The position numbers and the translations under genes are program-made. From Affinundibacterium baiyunense (GTDB taxonomy: Bacteria; Pseudomonadota; Gammaproteobacteria; Burkholderiales; Burkholderiaceae_D), in NCBI RefSeq assembly GCF_018139645.1, contig NZ_JAGSPM010000001.1, positions 620,001 through 684,000 of the forward strand: a DNA stretch of 64,000 nucleotides, written 5' to 3'. Shown piece after piece: positions 26,430 to 36,415 of the stretch. The notes under the pieces were generated by a model, which was not told where the DNA came from, did not search any database, and saw nothing but the letters and a program-made list of their open reading frames with translations. Position 1 is the stretch's first letter, and each line of letters begins with the position of its first letter.

Positions 26430-27206
26430 CTAAGACGCACTAAGGCCATCATCAGCAGAAACGATAGATCCGTTAATGAAACGGGACTCTTCTGCAGCTA
26501 GCAAAAGTAATAATCCATCCAAATCTTCTGGTGTGCCCACTCGCTTTCGGGGCAACATATCAATAAGTTTTTTCCCCTGTTCGGTTCTAAAATGTTCTTC
26601 GTTAATTTCTGTTTCGATGTAGCCAGGACAGATCGCATTTACATTAATTCCAAATTTACCCCACTCCACCGCCATCGCTTTCGTCATCTGTACCACTGCC
26701 GCTTTACTCATGCAGTAAATACCTAATTGTGGGATCACGCGCAATCCAGCAACCGATGCAATATTGATGACGCGGTGCTGTTTTTTGTGATCGCCTTTAT
26801 AGCGTGCGATCATTCGTTTGGCAGTTTCCTGTGCCACAAAAAAGGAGCCGCGCTGATTTGTATCCATCACGAACGCATAATCTTCTGGTGTAACATCTAC
26901 TAGTTTTTGCTGAGTCGAAACTCCAGAATTGTTAATCAGAATATCAATCGGGCCAGCTTCAGTTTCCGCATGTGCGATCGCTGATTTAATACTCGCATAA
27001 TCTGTCACATCGAGTGTCACTACATGTGCAGCGCCACCATCTGCCTCGATTTCTGCCCGCAATTCTTTTAAACGATCTACTCGACGTGATGCCAGCACAA
27101 CCTGCGCACCGGCCATCGCCAACACTTTGGCAAATCGCGCACCCAATCCACTAGATGCACCAGTAACAAGAGCGACCTTACCTTCAAAATTAACTTCTAT
27201 ACCCAT
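26430..27206 (-). CDS. Short-chain dehydrogenase/reductase (SDR) family oxidoreductase
   Basis: Classical SDR of 258 residues: cofactor motif TGASSGLG at 15-22, the NNSG motif at 92-95, catalytic S151, Y164 and K168 (YCMSK), and ICPGYIETEI. R41 and R42 after the second strand (SRR) suggest NADP(H) preference. It is closest in style to 3-oxoacyl-ACP reductase/hydroxyacyl-CoA dehydrogenase-type enzymes, but the substrate cannot be assigned. The start at 27206 is chosen because GGAG lies 6 nt upstream and the protein then begins MGIEVNFEGKVALVTG. The 17-codon longer frame has no such signal. Confidence 0.9.
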   Translation of the reverse strand: MGIEVNFEGKVALVTGASSGLGARFAKVLAMAGAQVVLASRRVDRLKELRAEIEADGGAAHVVTLDVTDYASIKSAIAHAETEAGPIDILINNSGVSTQQKLVDVTPEDYAFVMDTNQRGSFFVAQETAKRMIARYKGDHKKQHRVINIASVAGLRVIPQLGIYCMSKAAVVQMTKAMAVEWGKFGINVNAICPGYIETEINEEHFRTEQGKKLIDMLPRKRVGTPEDLDGLLLLLAAEESRFINGSIVSADDGLSAS

Positions 27207-27598
27207 CTCGATCTCCAACAAATTATCAATACAAAAACCGCTTGCGCCGAATAACAATTTAATTGAATAAGAATTTCGTTACTCAGCGATTTCGTTGAAA
27301 TCATACTCGCAATCAACATTGCGATGGGCAATTACTGAATCGTTAATCCACTGAAATCAATTTTTTATTAGAAAAGACTGGTCTTTGAACAGAAATTCCA
27401 CATTTTCTCGATGCACTTAGTTAAGGTTTAGAATGAAAATCTGGGATAATTCGAATTCGAGTGCGAATTCAAATTACAACAGCAATACCGCATTAGAAAT
27501 CCACCACTAGTTGATCACCTTGCACATTTACGAAAGTGCCAATAAGATCGTGCATCAACTTTAGCTAGCTACAGCATTCAAATTAGAAAGTCCTTACT
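27207..27598. other. Divergent intergenic region SDR/ETF-QO
   Basis: About 390 bp that should hold both promoters. The one clear structure is a perfect inverted repeat GAATTCG-AGTG-CGAATTC (27453-27470), about 130 bp upstream of the ETF-QO start. It has no U-tract and could be an operator for a dimeric repressor. No gene is apparent. Confidence 0.5.
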
Positions 27599-29272
27599 AT
27601 GATGACTACTTCACAAAAATTACTAGAAGAATACGGACCACGTGATACGATGGAATATGACGTCGTCATTGTTGGCGGTGGCCCTGCTGGCTTGTCTGCT
27701 GCAATTAGGCTCAAACAATTAGCGTCGGAAAGCGGAAAAGAAGTGTCCGTCGTAGTGTTAGAAAAAGGTGGCGAACCTGGCGCGCATATCTTGTCTGGCG
27801 CAATTATGGACCCGACTGCACTTGCCGAGTTATTCCCCGATTGGAAAGAATTAGGAGCGCCGTTAAATACACCTGTTACCGAAGATCGTATTTACGTTCT
27901 AACTGAAAATAGCGCATTTAAAACGCCAAATTGGTTGGTTCCAAAATGTTTCCATAACGAAGGCAATTACATCGTCTCGCTTGGTAACGTCACGCGCTGG
28001 CTTGCACAGCAAGCAGAAGCGCTTGGTGTAGAAGTATTCCCTGGCTTCACTGCAGCAGAAGTGCTATTCAATGAGGATGGCTCGGTAAAAGGGGTTGCCA
28101 CCGGCAATATGGGTGTCAATCGCGAAGGTGAAGCTTCATCTTCCTTCCAAATCGGAATGGAATTGCATGCGAAGTACACACTATTTGCAGAAGGTGCACG
28201 TGGACATCTTGGCAAACAGATGATCGCCAAGTATGAACTCGACAAAGGCAAAGATCCACAATCTTACGGTATCGGCATTAAGGAATTATGGGAAATTGAT
28301 TCGTCCAAACATCAAGAAGGCCTAGTGGTCCACACTACTGGCTGGCCAATGATGAGTGACTATGCTGGCTCATTCCTTTACCACTTAGAGAACAACCAAG
28401 TGGCTGTCGGTTATGTGGTCGGTCTCGCTTACGAGAACCCATACATTTCGCCATTTGAAGAATTTCAACGCTTTAAAACACATCCTACGATTCGTGGTTT
28501 CTTTGAAGGTGCGAAGCGCATTTCTTATGGTGCGCGTGCGATCACTGCTGGCGGTTTGCAATCGCTGCCCAAACTAACTTTTCCAGGTGGCGCCTTAATT
28601 GGCTGTGATGCAGGCTTCCTAAACATGAGCCGAATCAAAGGAAGTCATGCTGCAATCAAAACAGGTATGCTCGCAGCAACTGCGGCATTTGAAGCACTGG
28701 GTGCCAATCGACAGCATGACGAGTTGACCGCTTACACAAGCGCATTTGAAGCCTCTTGGTTGCATGAAGAATTACATGTCGCGCGTAACGTCAAGAATTT
28801 ATTGAAAAAAGGTGCTTACGGTTCGCCTTTAGTATGGCTTGATCAAGTGTTATTACGTGGTAAAGCGCCCTGGACTTTGCGTCACTCGACACCAGACCAC
28901 GCTTGTCTGCGCCCTGCTTCTGAGTTCACACCGATTAACTATCCTAAGCCAGACGGTAAGTTAACTTTTGATCGCTTGTCTTCTGTATTCATCTCTAACA
29001 CCAATCACGCCGAAGATCAGCCTATCCATCTGACATTGAAAGATGCTAGCGTACCGGTCAACGTTAATTTAGCAAAATATGCAGGTCCAGAAAGCCGTTA
29101 CTGCCCAGCAGGCGTATATGAGTTTGTGAAAACAGATGAAGGCAACGATCGCTTGCAAATCAATGCACAAAACTGTGTGCACTGTAAAACTTGCGATATT
29201 AAAGACCCGACGCAGAATATCGTCTGGGTGACACCTGAAGGTGGTGGTGGGCCGAACTACCCAAGTATGTAA
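27599..29272 (+). CDS. Electron transfer flavoprotein-ubiquinone oxidoreductase
   Basis: Membrane-associated FAD/[4Fe-4S] enzyme that takes electrons from ETF (fatty-acid and amino-acid oxidation) to ubiquinone. The 557-residue protein has the FAD motif YDVVIVGGGPAGLSAAIRL (GxGxxG at 26-31), EKGGEPGAHILSGAI, a GCDAGFLNMSRIKGSH stretch, and a C-terminal ferredoxin-like domain with CPAGVYEF and NCVHCKTCDIKDPTQNI, which ligates the cluster. This matches the mitochondrial ETFDH family over full length. The ETF alpha and beta genes are not in the window. Confidence 0.96.
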   Translation: MMTTSQKLLEEYGPRDTMEYDVVIVGGGPAGLSAAIRLKQLASESGKEVSVVVLEKGGEPGAHILSGAIMDPTALAELFPDWKELGAPLNTPVTEDRIYVLTENSAFKTPNWLVPKCFHNEGNYIVSLGNVTRWLAQQAEALGVEVFPGFTAAEVLFNEDGSVKGVATGNMGVNREGEASSSFQIGMELHAKYTLFAEGARGHLGKQMIAKYELDKGKDPQSYGIGIKELWEIDSSKHQEGLVVHTTGWPMMSDYAGSFLYHLENNQVAVGYVVGLAYENPYISPFEEFQRFKTHPTIRGFFEGAKRISYGARAITAGGLQSLPKLTFPGGALIGCDAGFLNMSRIKGSHAAIKTGMLAATAAFEALGANRQHDELTAYTSAFEASWLHEELHVARNVKNLLKKGAYGSPLVWLDQVLLRGKAPWTLRHSTPDHACLRPASEFTPINYPKPDGKLTFDRLSSVFISNTNHAEDQPIHLTLKDASVPVNVNLAKYAGPESRYCPAGVYEFVKTDEGNDRLQINAQNCVHCKTCDIKDPTQNIVWVTPEGGGGPNYPSM

Positions 29273-29331
29273 TTGGTCAACAAAAAGATCCACAATTGAA
29301 TAGATCCATCAACAGATCCATTTGGGAACAT

Positions 29332-29362
29332 AAAAAAACCGCTGTTTTCAGCGGTTTTTTTT
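29332..29362. terminator. Bidirectional terminator between ETF-QO and NUDIX genes
   Basis: Stem CCGCTG/CAGCGG (29339-29344 with 29349-29354) extended by A7/T8 flanks, loop TTTT, U-tracts on both strands. It overlaps the stop of the NUDIX gene, which closes the nuo-side transcript. Confidence 0.93.
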
Positions 29363-29942
29363 ATAAATTCCATTCTTGGTTTAACAGCTTATCTAACCAA
29401 AACGCACCGATCACTGTTTTGACATCAGTAATTTTTCCTGCCTTGACCCATTCCAACAGTTCAGAAGCAGGTACCGTAAAGGTCTCCAAAAACTCTTCTT
29501 CATCGAGTTTTGCATCACCTGCGACTAAACCACGCGCGAGATAAATATCTAAGTGCTCATCAGCATAAGCAATTGCGTTATGAATCGTGCAAACAAACTG
29601 CCATTCACTAGCGGTATAGCCAGTTTCCTCTCTCAGTTCACGTTTAGCACAGGCGAGCGAATCCTCGTTTGGGTCAATCTTCCCAGCTGGAAATTCAATG
29701 AAGACTTGATTCAGAGGATAACGAAACTGACGCTCCATCAAGACCGAGCCATCATCAAATAAAGGAAGAATCACAACAGCACCAGGATGCTTGATGTATT
29801 CTCTGGTGACTAATTTACCGTCAGGCAGTTTAACGGTATCTTTTTCTACTTGTAAAAAGCTACCTTGATAGACTGACTGACTATCAATTTTGATTTCTGC
29901 TAACTGAGGATTTTGATCGGGCTCAAGATCAAGTATGCGCAT
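29361..29942 (-). CDS. NUDIX hydrolase, ADP-ribose pyrophosphatase-like
   Basis: 193-residue hydrolase of nucleoside diphosphates linked to another moiety, most like ADP-ribose/ADP-sugar pyrophosphatases. A perfect Nudix box (GX5EX7REUXEEXGU) runs from G87 through E93 and R101-E102-L-R-E105-E106 to G108, preceded by FRYPLNQVFIEFPAGKID, typical of the NudF-type subgroup. The ATG at 29942 is used because the longer frame would run back into the DUF2818 gene. It is the last gene of the nuo-containing run. Confidence 0.92.
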   Translation of the reverse strand: MRILDLEPDQNPQLAEIKIDSQSVYQGSFLQVEKDTVKLPDGKLVTREYIKHPGAVVILPLFDDGSVLMERQFRYPLNQVFIEFPAGKIDPNEDSLACAKRELREETGYTASEWQFVCTIHNAIAYADEHLDIYLARGLVAGDAKLDEEEFLETFTVPASELLEWVKAGKITDVKTVIGAFWLDKLLNQEWNL

Positions 29943-29956
29943 GGCGAGTTCAAACC

Positions 29957-30259
29957 TTAATCTGCGCTTTTTCGTAAATAGCGATAAACGAAGCCAGGGA
30001 AAGCAAAGACAATGAAAAGGCAAGCGGTAATCGCATAAAACTCCCATCCTTGTGGAAAGCGATTACCTGCATTCGATTCCAGTAGAAATCCTAATGCACC
30101 GACGACGAAATAAAGAACAAGCAATTCTAACAGTCGTAACCAAACACTTTTCTTGCTATTCAATCGTATTAAGCCAAAAACACGCTCTGTAAAGAATGGC
30201 AAGCTAGCGGCAAGAAGTGCCACGACAATCACAAGCGAACTTGATAGTGATGTATTCAA
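29957..30259 (-). CDS. DUF2818 family membrane protein
   Basis: 100-residue protein with three hydrophobic segments (about residues 6-22, 43-60 and 76-93), ending GFVYRYLRKSAD. DUF2818 proteins sit directly after nuoN in Burkholderiales, exactly as here (24 bp after nuoN). This suggests a link to complex I assembly or membrane organisation, but no function is known. The start codon is TTG at 30259 (first residues MNTSLSSSL); no downstream ATG would keep the first helix. Confidence 0.88.
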   Translation of the reverse strand: MNTSLSSSLVIVVALLAASLPFFTERVFGLIRLNSKKSVWLRLLELLVLYFVVGALGFLLESNAGNRFPQGWEFYAITACLFIVFAFPGFVYRYLRKSAD

Positions 30260-30283
30260 AGCACTTCTCGTCTAAAAGAATGA

Positions 30284-31762
30284 TCAAACAGTTAAAGTGC
30301 TTTTAATTGCATTAATACAGCTTTGCAATAGTGAGCCTGGCATGATACCCAGAATCAGCACTGCTAAACCATTCGCACTTAACACGATCTTCAAGTCCAT
30401 GTGGGCAACAATAGGAGAAGTATCAACAGGCTCATCAAAGTACATCACTTTGACCACACGTAAGTAGTAGAAAGCACCGATCAGAGAGAACAAGACAGCA
30501 ACCACTGCTAACCAGATCTGACCAGCTGCAACAACTGAACTTAAGACTGACAATTTAGCGTAGAAACCCATCAACGGAGGAATACCCGCCAACGAGAACA
30601 TCAGCAACAACATGATGAAAGCGAACCACTTATTGCGCTTATTTAGACCTTTGAGGTCAGCAATATTTTCCGCCTCAAATCCAGCACGTGACAACAACAA
30701 AATAATGCCGAACGTACCCAAAGTTGTCATCACATAGGTGATCGCATAAAACATCGACGCACTATAAGCTTCTCCAGCCAAACTAATGTTGCCATTTGAA
30801 ACACCGGATAAGAAACCGAGCAGCATGAAACCCATTTGAGAAATCGTTGAGTAAGCCAACATACGCTTCAAATTGGTTTGCGCAATCGCAGTAATATTAC
30901 CAATTGCCATAGATAATACAGCAAGTACCATCAACATTTGCTGCCAGTCGACCACTTGTGGGAACAAGCCCTCCACCAACAAGCGATAGGTAATTGCAAA
31001 TGCCGCTAATTTTGGAGCACCACCTAATAACAGGGTTACGACTGTAGGCGAACCTTGATAGACGTCAGGCACCCACATGTGGAACGGCACAACGCCTAAT
31101 TTAAAAGCTAAACCGGCTACCAAAAACACGATACCGAATACCAAAATTGGTTTGTTTGCGGTGGCGGAAGAAGCAACGACAGACATTTCATTCAGGTTCA
31201 ATGTACCAGTCGCACCATAGAGCATAGAGATTCCGTACAACAAGAAACCAGAAGCTAGAGCGCCCAACACGAAATACTTCATCGCCGCCTCAGTAGAAAC
31301 TGTATGGTCACGACGCAATGCAACCAAGGCATACAATGCCAGGGACATCAGCTCTAAACCAAGATAAATAATCAAAAGATTATTACCTGAAATCATGACC
31401 ATCTGACCCAGCAATGCGAATAAAGCTAGCACGTAAAATTCACCGCCAAGCAAGCCATTAGTCATTCCCCGGTCGCTCGCATATTGGCGACCATAAATCA
31501 AAGTGACACCTACCGCGATGTAACTAAACATCTTTAGTAAGTTAGACATTGCATCAGAGACAAACATATTATTGCTGAGATAGACCGGACTTGATGTCGT
31601 TGCGTTCATTGTTAGCACACCGCATACGCCCAAGGCAATTAGGCTCAACGCGTACGTCACATTGCGCTTATCGTCCGCCAGAAACATATCGATCAACAAG
31701 ATCGCACAAATCGATAGCAGTAAAAATATCTCAGGATACAGTGATGTTGGAATCATGTTCAT
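30284..31762 (-). CDS. nuoN: NADH-quinone oxidoreductase subunit N
   Basis: Antiporter-like proton-pumping membrane subunit of complex I. 492 residues with about 14 helices, the [22 protein letters not shown] segment carrying the conserved Glu of TM5, [20 protein letters not shown] with the TM7 lysine region, and [20 protein letters not shown] with the TM8 lysine. Last gene of nuoA-N; about 28 bp after nuoM. Confidence 0.97.
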   Translation of the reverse strand: MNMIPTSLYPEIFLLLSICAILLIDMFLADDKRNVTYALSLIALGVCGVLTMNATTSSPVYLSNNMFVSDAMSNLLKMFSYIAVGVTLIYGRQYASDRGMTNGLLGGEFYVLALFALLGQMVMISGNNLLIIYLGLELMSLALYALVALRRDHTVSTEAAMKYFVLGALASGFLLYGISMLYGATGTLNLNEMSVVASSATANKPILVFGIVFLVAGLAFKLGVVPFHMWVPDVYQGSPTVVTLLLGGAPKLAAFAITYRLLVEGLFPQVVDWQQMLMVLAVLSMAIGNITAIAQTNLKRMLAYSTISQMGFMLLGFLSGVSNGNISLAGEAYSASMFYAITYVMTTLGTFGIILLLSRAGFEAENIADLKGLNKRNKWFAFIMLLLMFSLAGIPPLMGFYAKLSVLSSVVAAGQIWLAVVAVLFSLIGAFYYLRVVKVMYFDEPVDTSPIVAHMDLKIVLSANGLAVLILGIMPGSLLQSCINAIKSTLTV

Positions 31763-31790
31763 ATTATTGGTTTCTAATTTCTAATGACGA

Positions 31791-33284
31791 TTATGGAGCA
31801 ATTTTCGAAGTTGCAACATGCTTCAACAAATCGGCCACGGATACTTGCATAGCATCGGTAAACGGCGCTGGATAAAGTCCCATAGCAATAACAGCGATTG
31901 CTAACACACCCAACATAAAGAACTCACGACTATTTAAGTCACTTAATTTAGCTACATGGTCATGCGTAATCGCACCAAACACCACACGTTTTACCATCCA
32001 TAAAGAATAAGCAGCGCCGAAAATTAAAGCTGTCGCAGCCAATAAACCAATCCAGAAGTTATATTTGACAGCGCCAATAATAACCATAAATTCACCAACG
32101 AAACCAGACGTAGCTGGAAGACCGCAATTCGCCATCGAGAATAAAACGAATAAAGCGGCAAACTTAGGCATGGTATTGACCACTCCACCGTAGTCAGCGA
32201 TTTCACGTGAATGTACGCGATCATACAAAACACCAATACACAAGAACATCGCAGCAGAAATAAAGCCATGCGAAATCATTTGTACAATCGCGCCCTGCAC
32301 TGCTAATTCATTAAACATGAAGAAACCAAGTGTCACAAAACCCATGTGGGCAATTGATGAGTACGCCACCAATTTTTTCATGTCCTTCTGCACCAGTGCT
32401 ACTAGGCCAATGTAGATGACGGCAATCAAAGACAGCGTAATCATCATGCCAGATAAATAGTGGCTCGCATCTGGCGCAATTGGTAAAGAGAAACGTAAGA
32501 AGCCATAAGCTCCAAGCTTCAACATAATCGCTGCCAAGACCACAGAACCACCAGTTGGCGCCTCGACGTGAGCATCAGGTAACCATGTATGCACTGGCCA
32601 CATCGGGACTTTCACGGCGAATGCCATTAAGAACGCTATAAATAACAGAATTTGCTCATGCAAACTTAATGGCAATTGATGCCAAGTCAAGATATTGAAC
32701 GAGTGATTTGACTTGAAGTAGAGATAAATGATCGCTACCAGTGTCAGCAAAGAGCCGAGCAAGGTGTATAAGAAAAATTTGAATGCAGCATAAACACGAT
32801 TCGGTCCGCCCCAGATACCTACGATGATGTACATCGGAATCAATGTCGCTTCGAAGAAGACATAAAACAATAATCCGTCTGTCGAGCAGAAAACACCAAT
32901 CATGAGACCAGACAAAATCAAGAACGCACCCATGTATTGAGCCACATTTTTCTCGATCACTTCCCATGCAGCAATCACGACGATAACCGTAATAAATGCG
33001 GTCAAAGGCACTAGCCACATTGAGATACCATCGACACCTAGCGCATAGAAAGCATTAAATCGTTCGATCCAATTGAATCGTTCAACAAACTGCATACCAT
33101 GCGCAGCGTTATCAAATCCTTGAATCACAGGAATTGTGACAGCAAAGCTAATTAGCGAACCAACTAAGGCAATCAGACGAACCAATGATGGGTTCTTATC
33201 ACGACCAAAAGCTAATACGAAAACGCCAAATGCGATAGGTAACCAAATCGACAGGCTTAATAATGGAGAGTTTGACAGCATCAT
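31791..33284 (-). CDS. nuoM: NADH-quinone oxidoreductase subunit M
   Basis: Antiporter-like proton-pumping subunit of complex I, 497 residues, about 14 helices. Visible hallmarks: VFFEATLIPMYIIVGIWGG (TM5 Glu), AFAVKVPMWPVHTWLPDAHVEAPT (TM7 Lys) and DMKKLVAYSSIAHMGFVTLG (TM8). It lies between nuoL and nuoN with short spacers. Confidence 0.97.
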   Translation of the reverse strand: MMLSNSPLLSLSIWLPIAFGVFVLAFGRDKNPSLVRLIALVGSLISFAVTIPVIQGFDNAAHGMQFVERFNWIERFNAFYALGVDGISMWLVPLTAFITVIVVIAAWEVIEKNVAQYMGAFLILSGLMIGVFCSTDGLLFYVFFEATLIPMYIIVGIWGGPNRVYAAFKFFLYTLLGSLLTLVAIIYLYFKSNHSFNILTWHQLPLSLHEQILLFIAFLMAFAVKVPMWPVHTWLPDAHVEAPTGGSVVLAAIMLKLGAYGFLRFSLPIAPDASHYLSGMMITLSLIAVIYIGLVALVQKDMKKLVAYSSIAHMGFVTLGFFMFNELAVQGAIVQMISHGFISAAMFLCIGVLYDRVHSREIADYGGVVNTMPKFAALFVLFSMANCGLPATSGFVGEFMVIIGAVKYNFWIGLLAATALIFGAAYSLWMVKRVVFGAITHDHVAKLSDLNSREFFMLGVLAIAVIAMGLYPAPFTDAMQVSVADLLKHVATSKIAP

Positions 33285-33304
33285 GATTATCTTATTATGG
33301 TCAC

Positions 33305-35350
33305 TTATTTAGCAAACGGTGTAGGCGCAAAATGCATGAAATAAATCAAGAAGCCTAATACACCCAAAATCATTACCAGCGCATAGTGATAAATGAATCC
33401 AGTCTGGAACAAACGAATTAATTTGGAGAACAAGCCAACTAATTTCGCACTACCATTTACGACTAAACCATCAATCAAACCTTTGTCGCCAACATTCCAC
33501 AAGCCACCGCCCAATAAGCGCGCACCGCCAGCAAATACGACTTCGTTAAATTTGTCCATGTAGTATTTATTATCAAGCAAAGCAAATACTGCACTGAACT
33601 TTTGCTTAATCATGGCAGGGATAGATGGTTTCACCATGTAGAAGTAATAAGACAAGGCAACGCCAGCTACCGCTAACCACAATGGCGCGGTTTGTAAAGA
33701 GTGCACTGCCATCGCTTGCCAGCCATGGAACTCTTGCTTTAACTCACTCATCGCATGATGTGCATGCGCATCGACAAAGATCACATCTTTAAAGAAATCG
33801 CCATATAGCATAGGTTCGATCACGTACAAACCAATCAATACAGATGGGAACGCTAACAATACGAGTGGAACCCAAACTACGGCAGGCGATTCACGCGGTT
33901 TTTGTCCTGGTGCCAAGCCATGATGATGATCATCATGGTGGTCGTCGTGTCCATGTGCAGCATGTGCATGTCCGAAGTTTTCTTTACCATGGAACACCAA
34001 GAAATACATACGGAAAGAGTAAAACGCGGTCACGAACACACCAGCCAATACTGCGAATTTAGCGAAACCAGAGCTAGGCAGATGTGACAACATCACTGCT
34101 TCAATAATCGAATCTTTTGAATAGAATCCAGAGAAGAATGGCGTACCAATCAAAGCTAAAGAACCAAGCAAAGATGTGATCCAAGTGATCTTCATGTATT
34201 TACGCAGGCCACCCATGTTACGAATATCTTGATCATGATGCATACCTATGATCACGGAACCAGCTGCCAAGAACAATAAGGCTTTGAAGAAAGCGTGCGT
34301 CATCAAATGGAACACGGCGACAGAGTAAGCCGAAGCGCCCAAAGCAATGGTCATATATCCCAATTGAGATAATGTTGAGTACGCAACGACGCGTTTAATA
34401 TCATTCTGAATAATGCCAAGGAAGCCCATGAACAATGCGGTGATAGAACCGATAACCATGATAAAACTCAAGGCTGTATCGGACATCTCAAACAACGGTG
34501 ACATACGAGAAACCATGAAAATACCTGCAGTCACCATCGTCGCAGCATGAATCAATGCAGAGATCGGGGTTGGACCTTCCATCGAATCTGGCAACCAAAC
34601 ATGCAAAGGAAACTGTGCAGATTTACCCATCGCACCAATGAACAAGCAAATACATGCAACGGTAATCAACATCCAATCCGTGCCAGGCAACATCAAGGGA
34701 GCGAGCTGCTCTTTCTTTGCAAACACTTCGGCATAATCCATCGAACCGGTGTAAGCAACCAACAAGCCGATACCTAAAATGAAGCCAAAATCACCAACGC
34801 GATTAACCAGAAATGCTTTCATGTTGGCATAAATAGCCGTTGGCTTGGTGTACCAAAAACCGATCAACAAATAAGATACCAAGCCAACCGCTTCCCAACC
34901 GAAGAAAAGCTGCAAGAAGTTATTGCTCATAACGAGCATCAACATCGAGAATGTGAACAAGGAGATGTAAGCAAAGAAGCGGTTGTAGCCTTCATCTTCC
35001 GCCATGTAACCAACAGTGTAGATATGCACCATCAGGGACACGAATGTGACCACGCACATCATCATCGCTGTCAAACTATCGACTAAAAAACCAACTTCCA
35101 ACTTCAAACTACCCACTGTCATCCAGTGATATAAAGTCGCGTTGTATCTTGCACCATCCAAAACTTCGGATAAAGTCATACAAGACAAAATAAAAGCGAT
35201 CAAGACCCCAAGAATCGTCGCAGAATGCGACACCTTGCGTCCAACCAGATTTCCAAAAAATTTGGTGCCTAACAGACCTGCTATTGCCGCACCAGCTAAT
35301 GGTGCTAATGGTACTGCCAGCAATAAATGTGGGTTAAGTTGCCCCGCCAT
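33305..35350 (-). CDS. nuoL: NADH-quinone oxidoreductase subunit L
   Basis: Distal proton-pumping subunit of complex I with the long lateral helix at its C-terminus. The 681-residue protein has FFGWEAVGLVSYLL (E153), MGKSAQFPLHVWLPDSMEGPTP (K243) and DIKRVVAYSTLSQLGYM. An unusual His/Asp-rich loop at residues 461-477 (nine histidines in 17 residues) interrupts the region before the C-terminal helices. The rest has normal length and order. 90 bp of non-coding DNA separate it from nuoK, the widest gap within the operon. Confidence 0.97.
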   Translation of the reverse strand: MAGQLNPHLLLAVPLAPLAGAAIAGLLGTKFFGNLVGRKVSHSATILGVLIAFILSCMTLSEVLDGARYNATLYHWMTVGSLKLEVGFLVDSLTAMMMCVVTFVSLMVHIYTVGYMAEDEGYNRFFAYISLFTFSMLMLVMSNNFLQLFFGWEAVGLVSYLLIGFWYTKPTAIYANMKAFLVNRVGDFGFILGIGLLVAYTGSMDYAEVFAKKEQLAPLMLPGTDWMLITVACICLFIGAMGKSAQFPLHVWLPDSMEGPTPISALIHAATMVTAGIFMVSRMSPLFEMSDTALSFIMVIGSITALFMGFLGIIQNDIKRVVAYSTLSQLGYMTIALGASAYSVAVFHLMTHAFFKALLFLAAGSVIIGMHHDQDIRNMGGLRKYMKITWITSLLGSLALIGTPFFSGFYSKDSIIEAVMLSHLPSSGFAKFAVLAGVFVTAFYSFRMYFLVFHGKENFGHAHAAHGHDDHHDDHHHGLAPGQKPRESPAVVWVPLVLLAFPSVLIGLYVIEPMLYGDFFKDVIFVDAHAHHAMSELKQEFHGWQAMAVHSLQTAPLWLAVAGVALSYYFYMVKPSIPAMIKQKFSAVFALLDNKYYMDKFNEVVFAGGARLLGGGLWNVGDKGLIDGLVVNGSAKLVGLFSKLIRLFQTGFIYHYALVMILGVLGFLIYFMHFAPTPFAK

Positions 35351-35440
35351 AATGACCCTTTGTTATCTTGATTCTTTTAAATTCTAGAATTGTCTTACTT
35401 GTCGCCGACCAAAAAAATTATCCGCTAAAAATACTAGCTA

Positions 35441-35749
35441 TTAGCCTTTCAAGCTTCCCAAGTCGTCAACGTTGATTGTGTCCAAGTTGCGGAATAAAAC
35501 AACCAGAATCGCTAATCCAATCGCGGATTCAGCAGCGGCTACCGTCAAAATGAAAAACACAAATATCTGCCCCGCAGCATCCCCAAGATAGTGAGAGAAC
35601 GCTACGAAATTCATGTTCACTGATAACAACATCAATTCTATTGCCATCAATAAAACGATGATGTTCTTGCGATTCATGAAAATGCCAACTACTGAAATCG
35701 CAAATAAAATCGCGCCCAAAATCAAAAAGTGAGTTAATGTCAAAGTCAT
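35441..35749 (-). CDS. nuoK: NADH-quinone oxidoreductase subunit K
   Basis: 102-residue, three-helix membrane subunit of complex I in the proton-translocation path. The conserved glutamates of helices 2 and 3 are in [14 protein letters not shown] and [13 protein letters not shown]. Its ATG directly abuts the nuoJ stop. Confidence 0.97.
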   Translation of the reverse strand: MTLTLTHFLILGAILFAISVVGIFMNRKNIIVLLMAIELMLLSVNMNFVAFSHYLGDAAGQIFVFFILTVAAAESAIGLAILVVLFRNLDTINVDDLGSLKG

Positions 35750-36397
35750 TTATGCACCTGTTTTTTCTGTATTTGTCTGTGCATCGTTTTTCGTCGCTGT
35801 GCGATCAGACTCCGCCTTCATACTGACGATACGAATACGATCAGCGCGCTTCACTTTCACCGCCGCAGCTGGATCGAAATACTTGCTGTCTTTGCGACGA
35901 CGCAATGTTAAGGCTACCGCCGCAACAATCGCCAATAACAAAATTACTGCCGCAACTTCAAACGCAAAAATGTAATTCGTAAAAATCTCTATACCTAATG
36001 CTTTTGTCCCGCCAATGTCGGACGCAGCTGCTGGCACAGAATTGTCTGGACGCAAAAAGCCCTTCAATAATACTGCTGACATTTCAAGCGCTACAATCAC
36101 GCCAACAATTGCAGCTAAAGGCAAACGCCCCCAAAAACCTTCGCGTAACTTATCCATATTGATGTCTAACATCATCACGACGAATAAAAACAAGACCATG
36201 ACAGCGCCAACATAAACCAACACCAACACAATCGCTAAAAACTCAGCTTTCAATAACAACCAGATACCAGCTGCAGTAAAGAACGACAACACCAAAAACA
36301 ATGCAGCATGAACAGGATTACGCGCAGTAATCACTTGTGTCGCAGCGAGAATCAAAATCGCTGAGAATGCATAAAATAAAGCAGTAACAAAATCCAT
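35750..36397 (-). CDS. nuoJ: NADH-quinone oxidoreductase subunit J
   Basis: Membrane subunit of complex I, 215 residues with five helices, including the NPVHAALFLVLSFFTAAGIW and AIVLVLVYVGAVMVLFLFVV segments (conserved helix 3 with its pi-bulge). The C-terminal tail of about 50 hydrophilic residues (RRRKDSKYFDPAAAVKVKRAD onward) ends in a low-complexity stretch. Confidence 0.96.
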   Translation of the reverse strand: MDFVTALFYAFSAILILAATQVITARNPVHAALFLVLSFFTAAGIWLLLKAEFLAIVLVLVYVGAVMVLFLFVVMMLDINMDKLREGFWGRLPLAAIVGVIVALEMSAVLLKGFLRPDNSVPAAASDIGGTKALGIEIFTNYIFAFEVAAVILLLAIVAAVALTLRRRKDSKYFDPAAAVKVKRADRIRIVSMKAESDRTATKNDAQTNTEKTGA

Positions 36398-36415
36398 AAT
36401 TCGGCTCTTCCAGTC

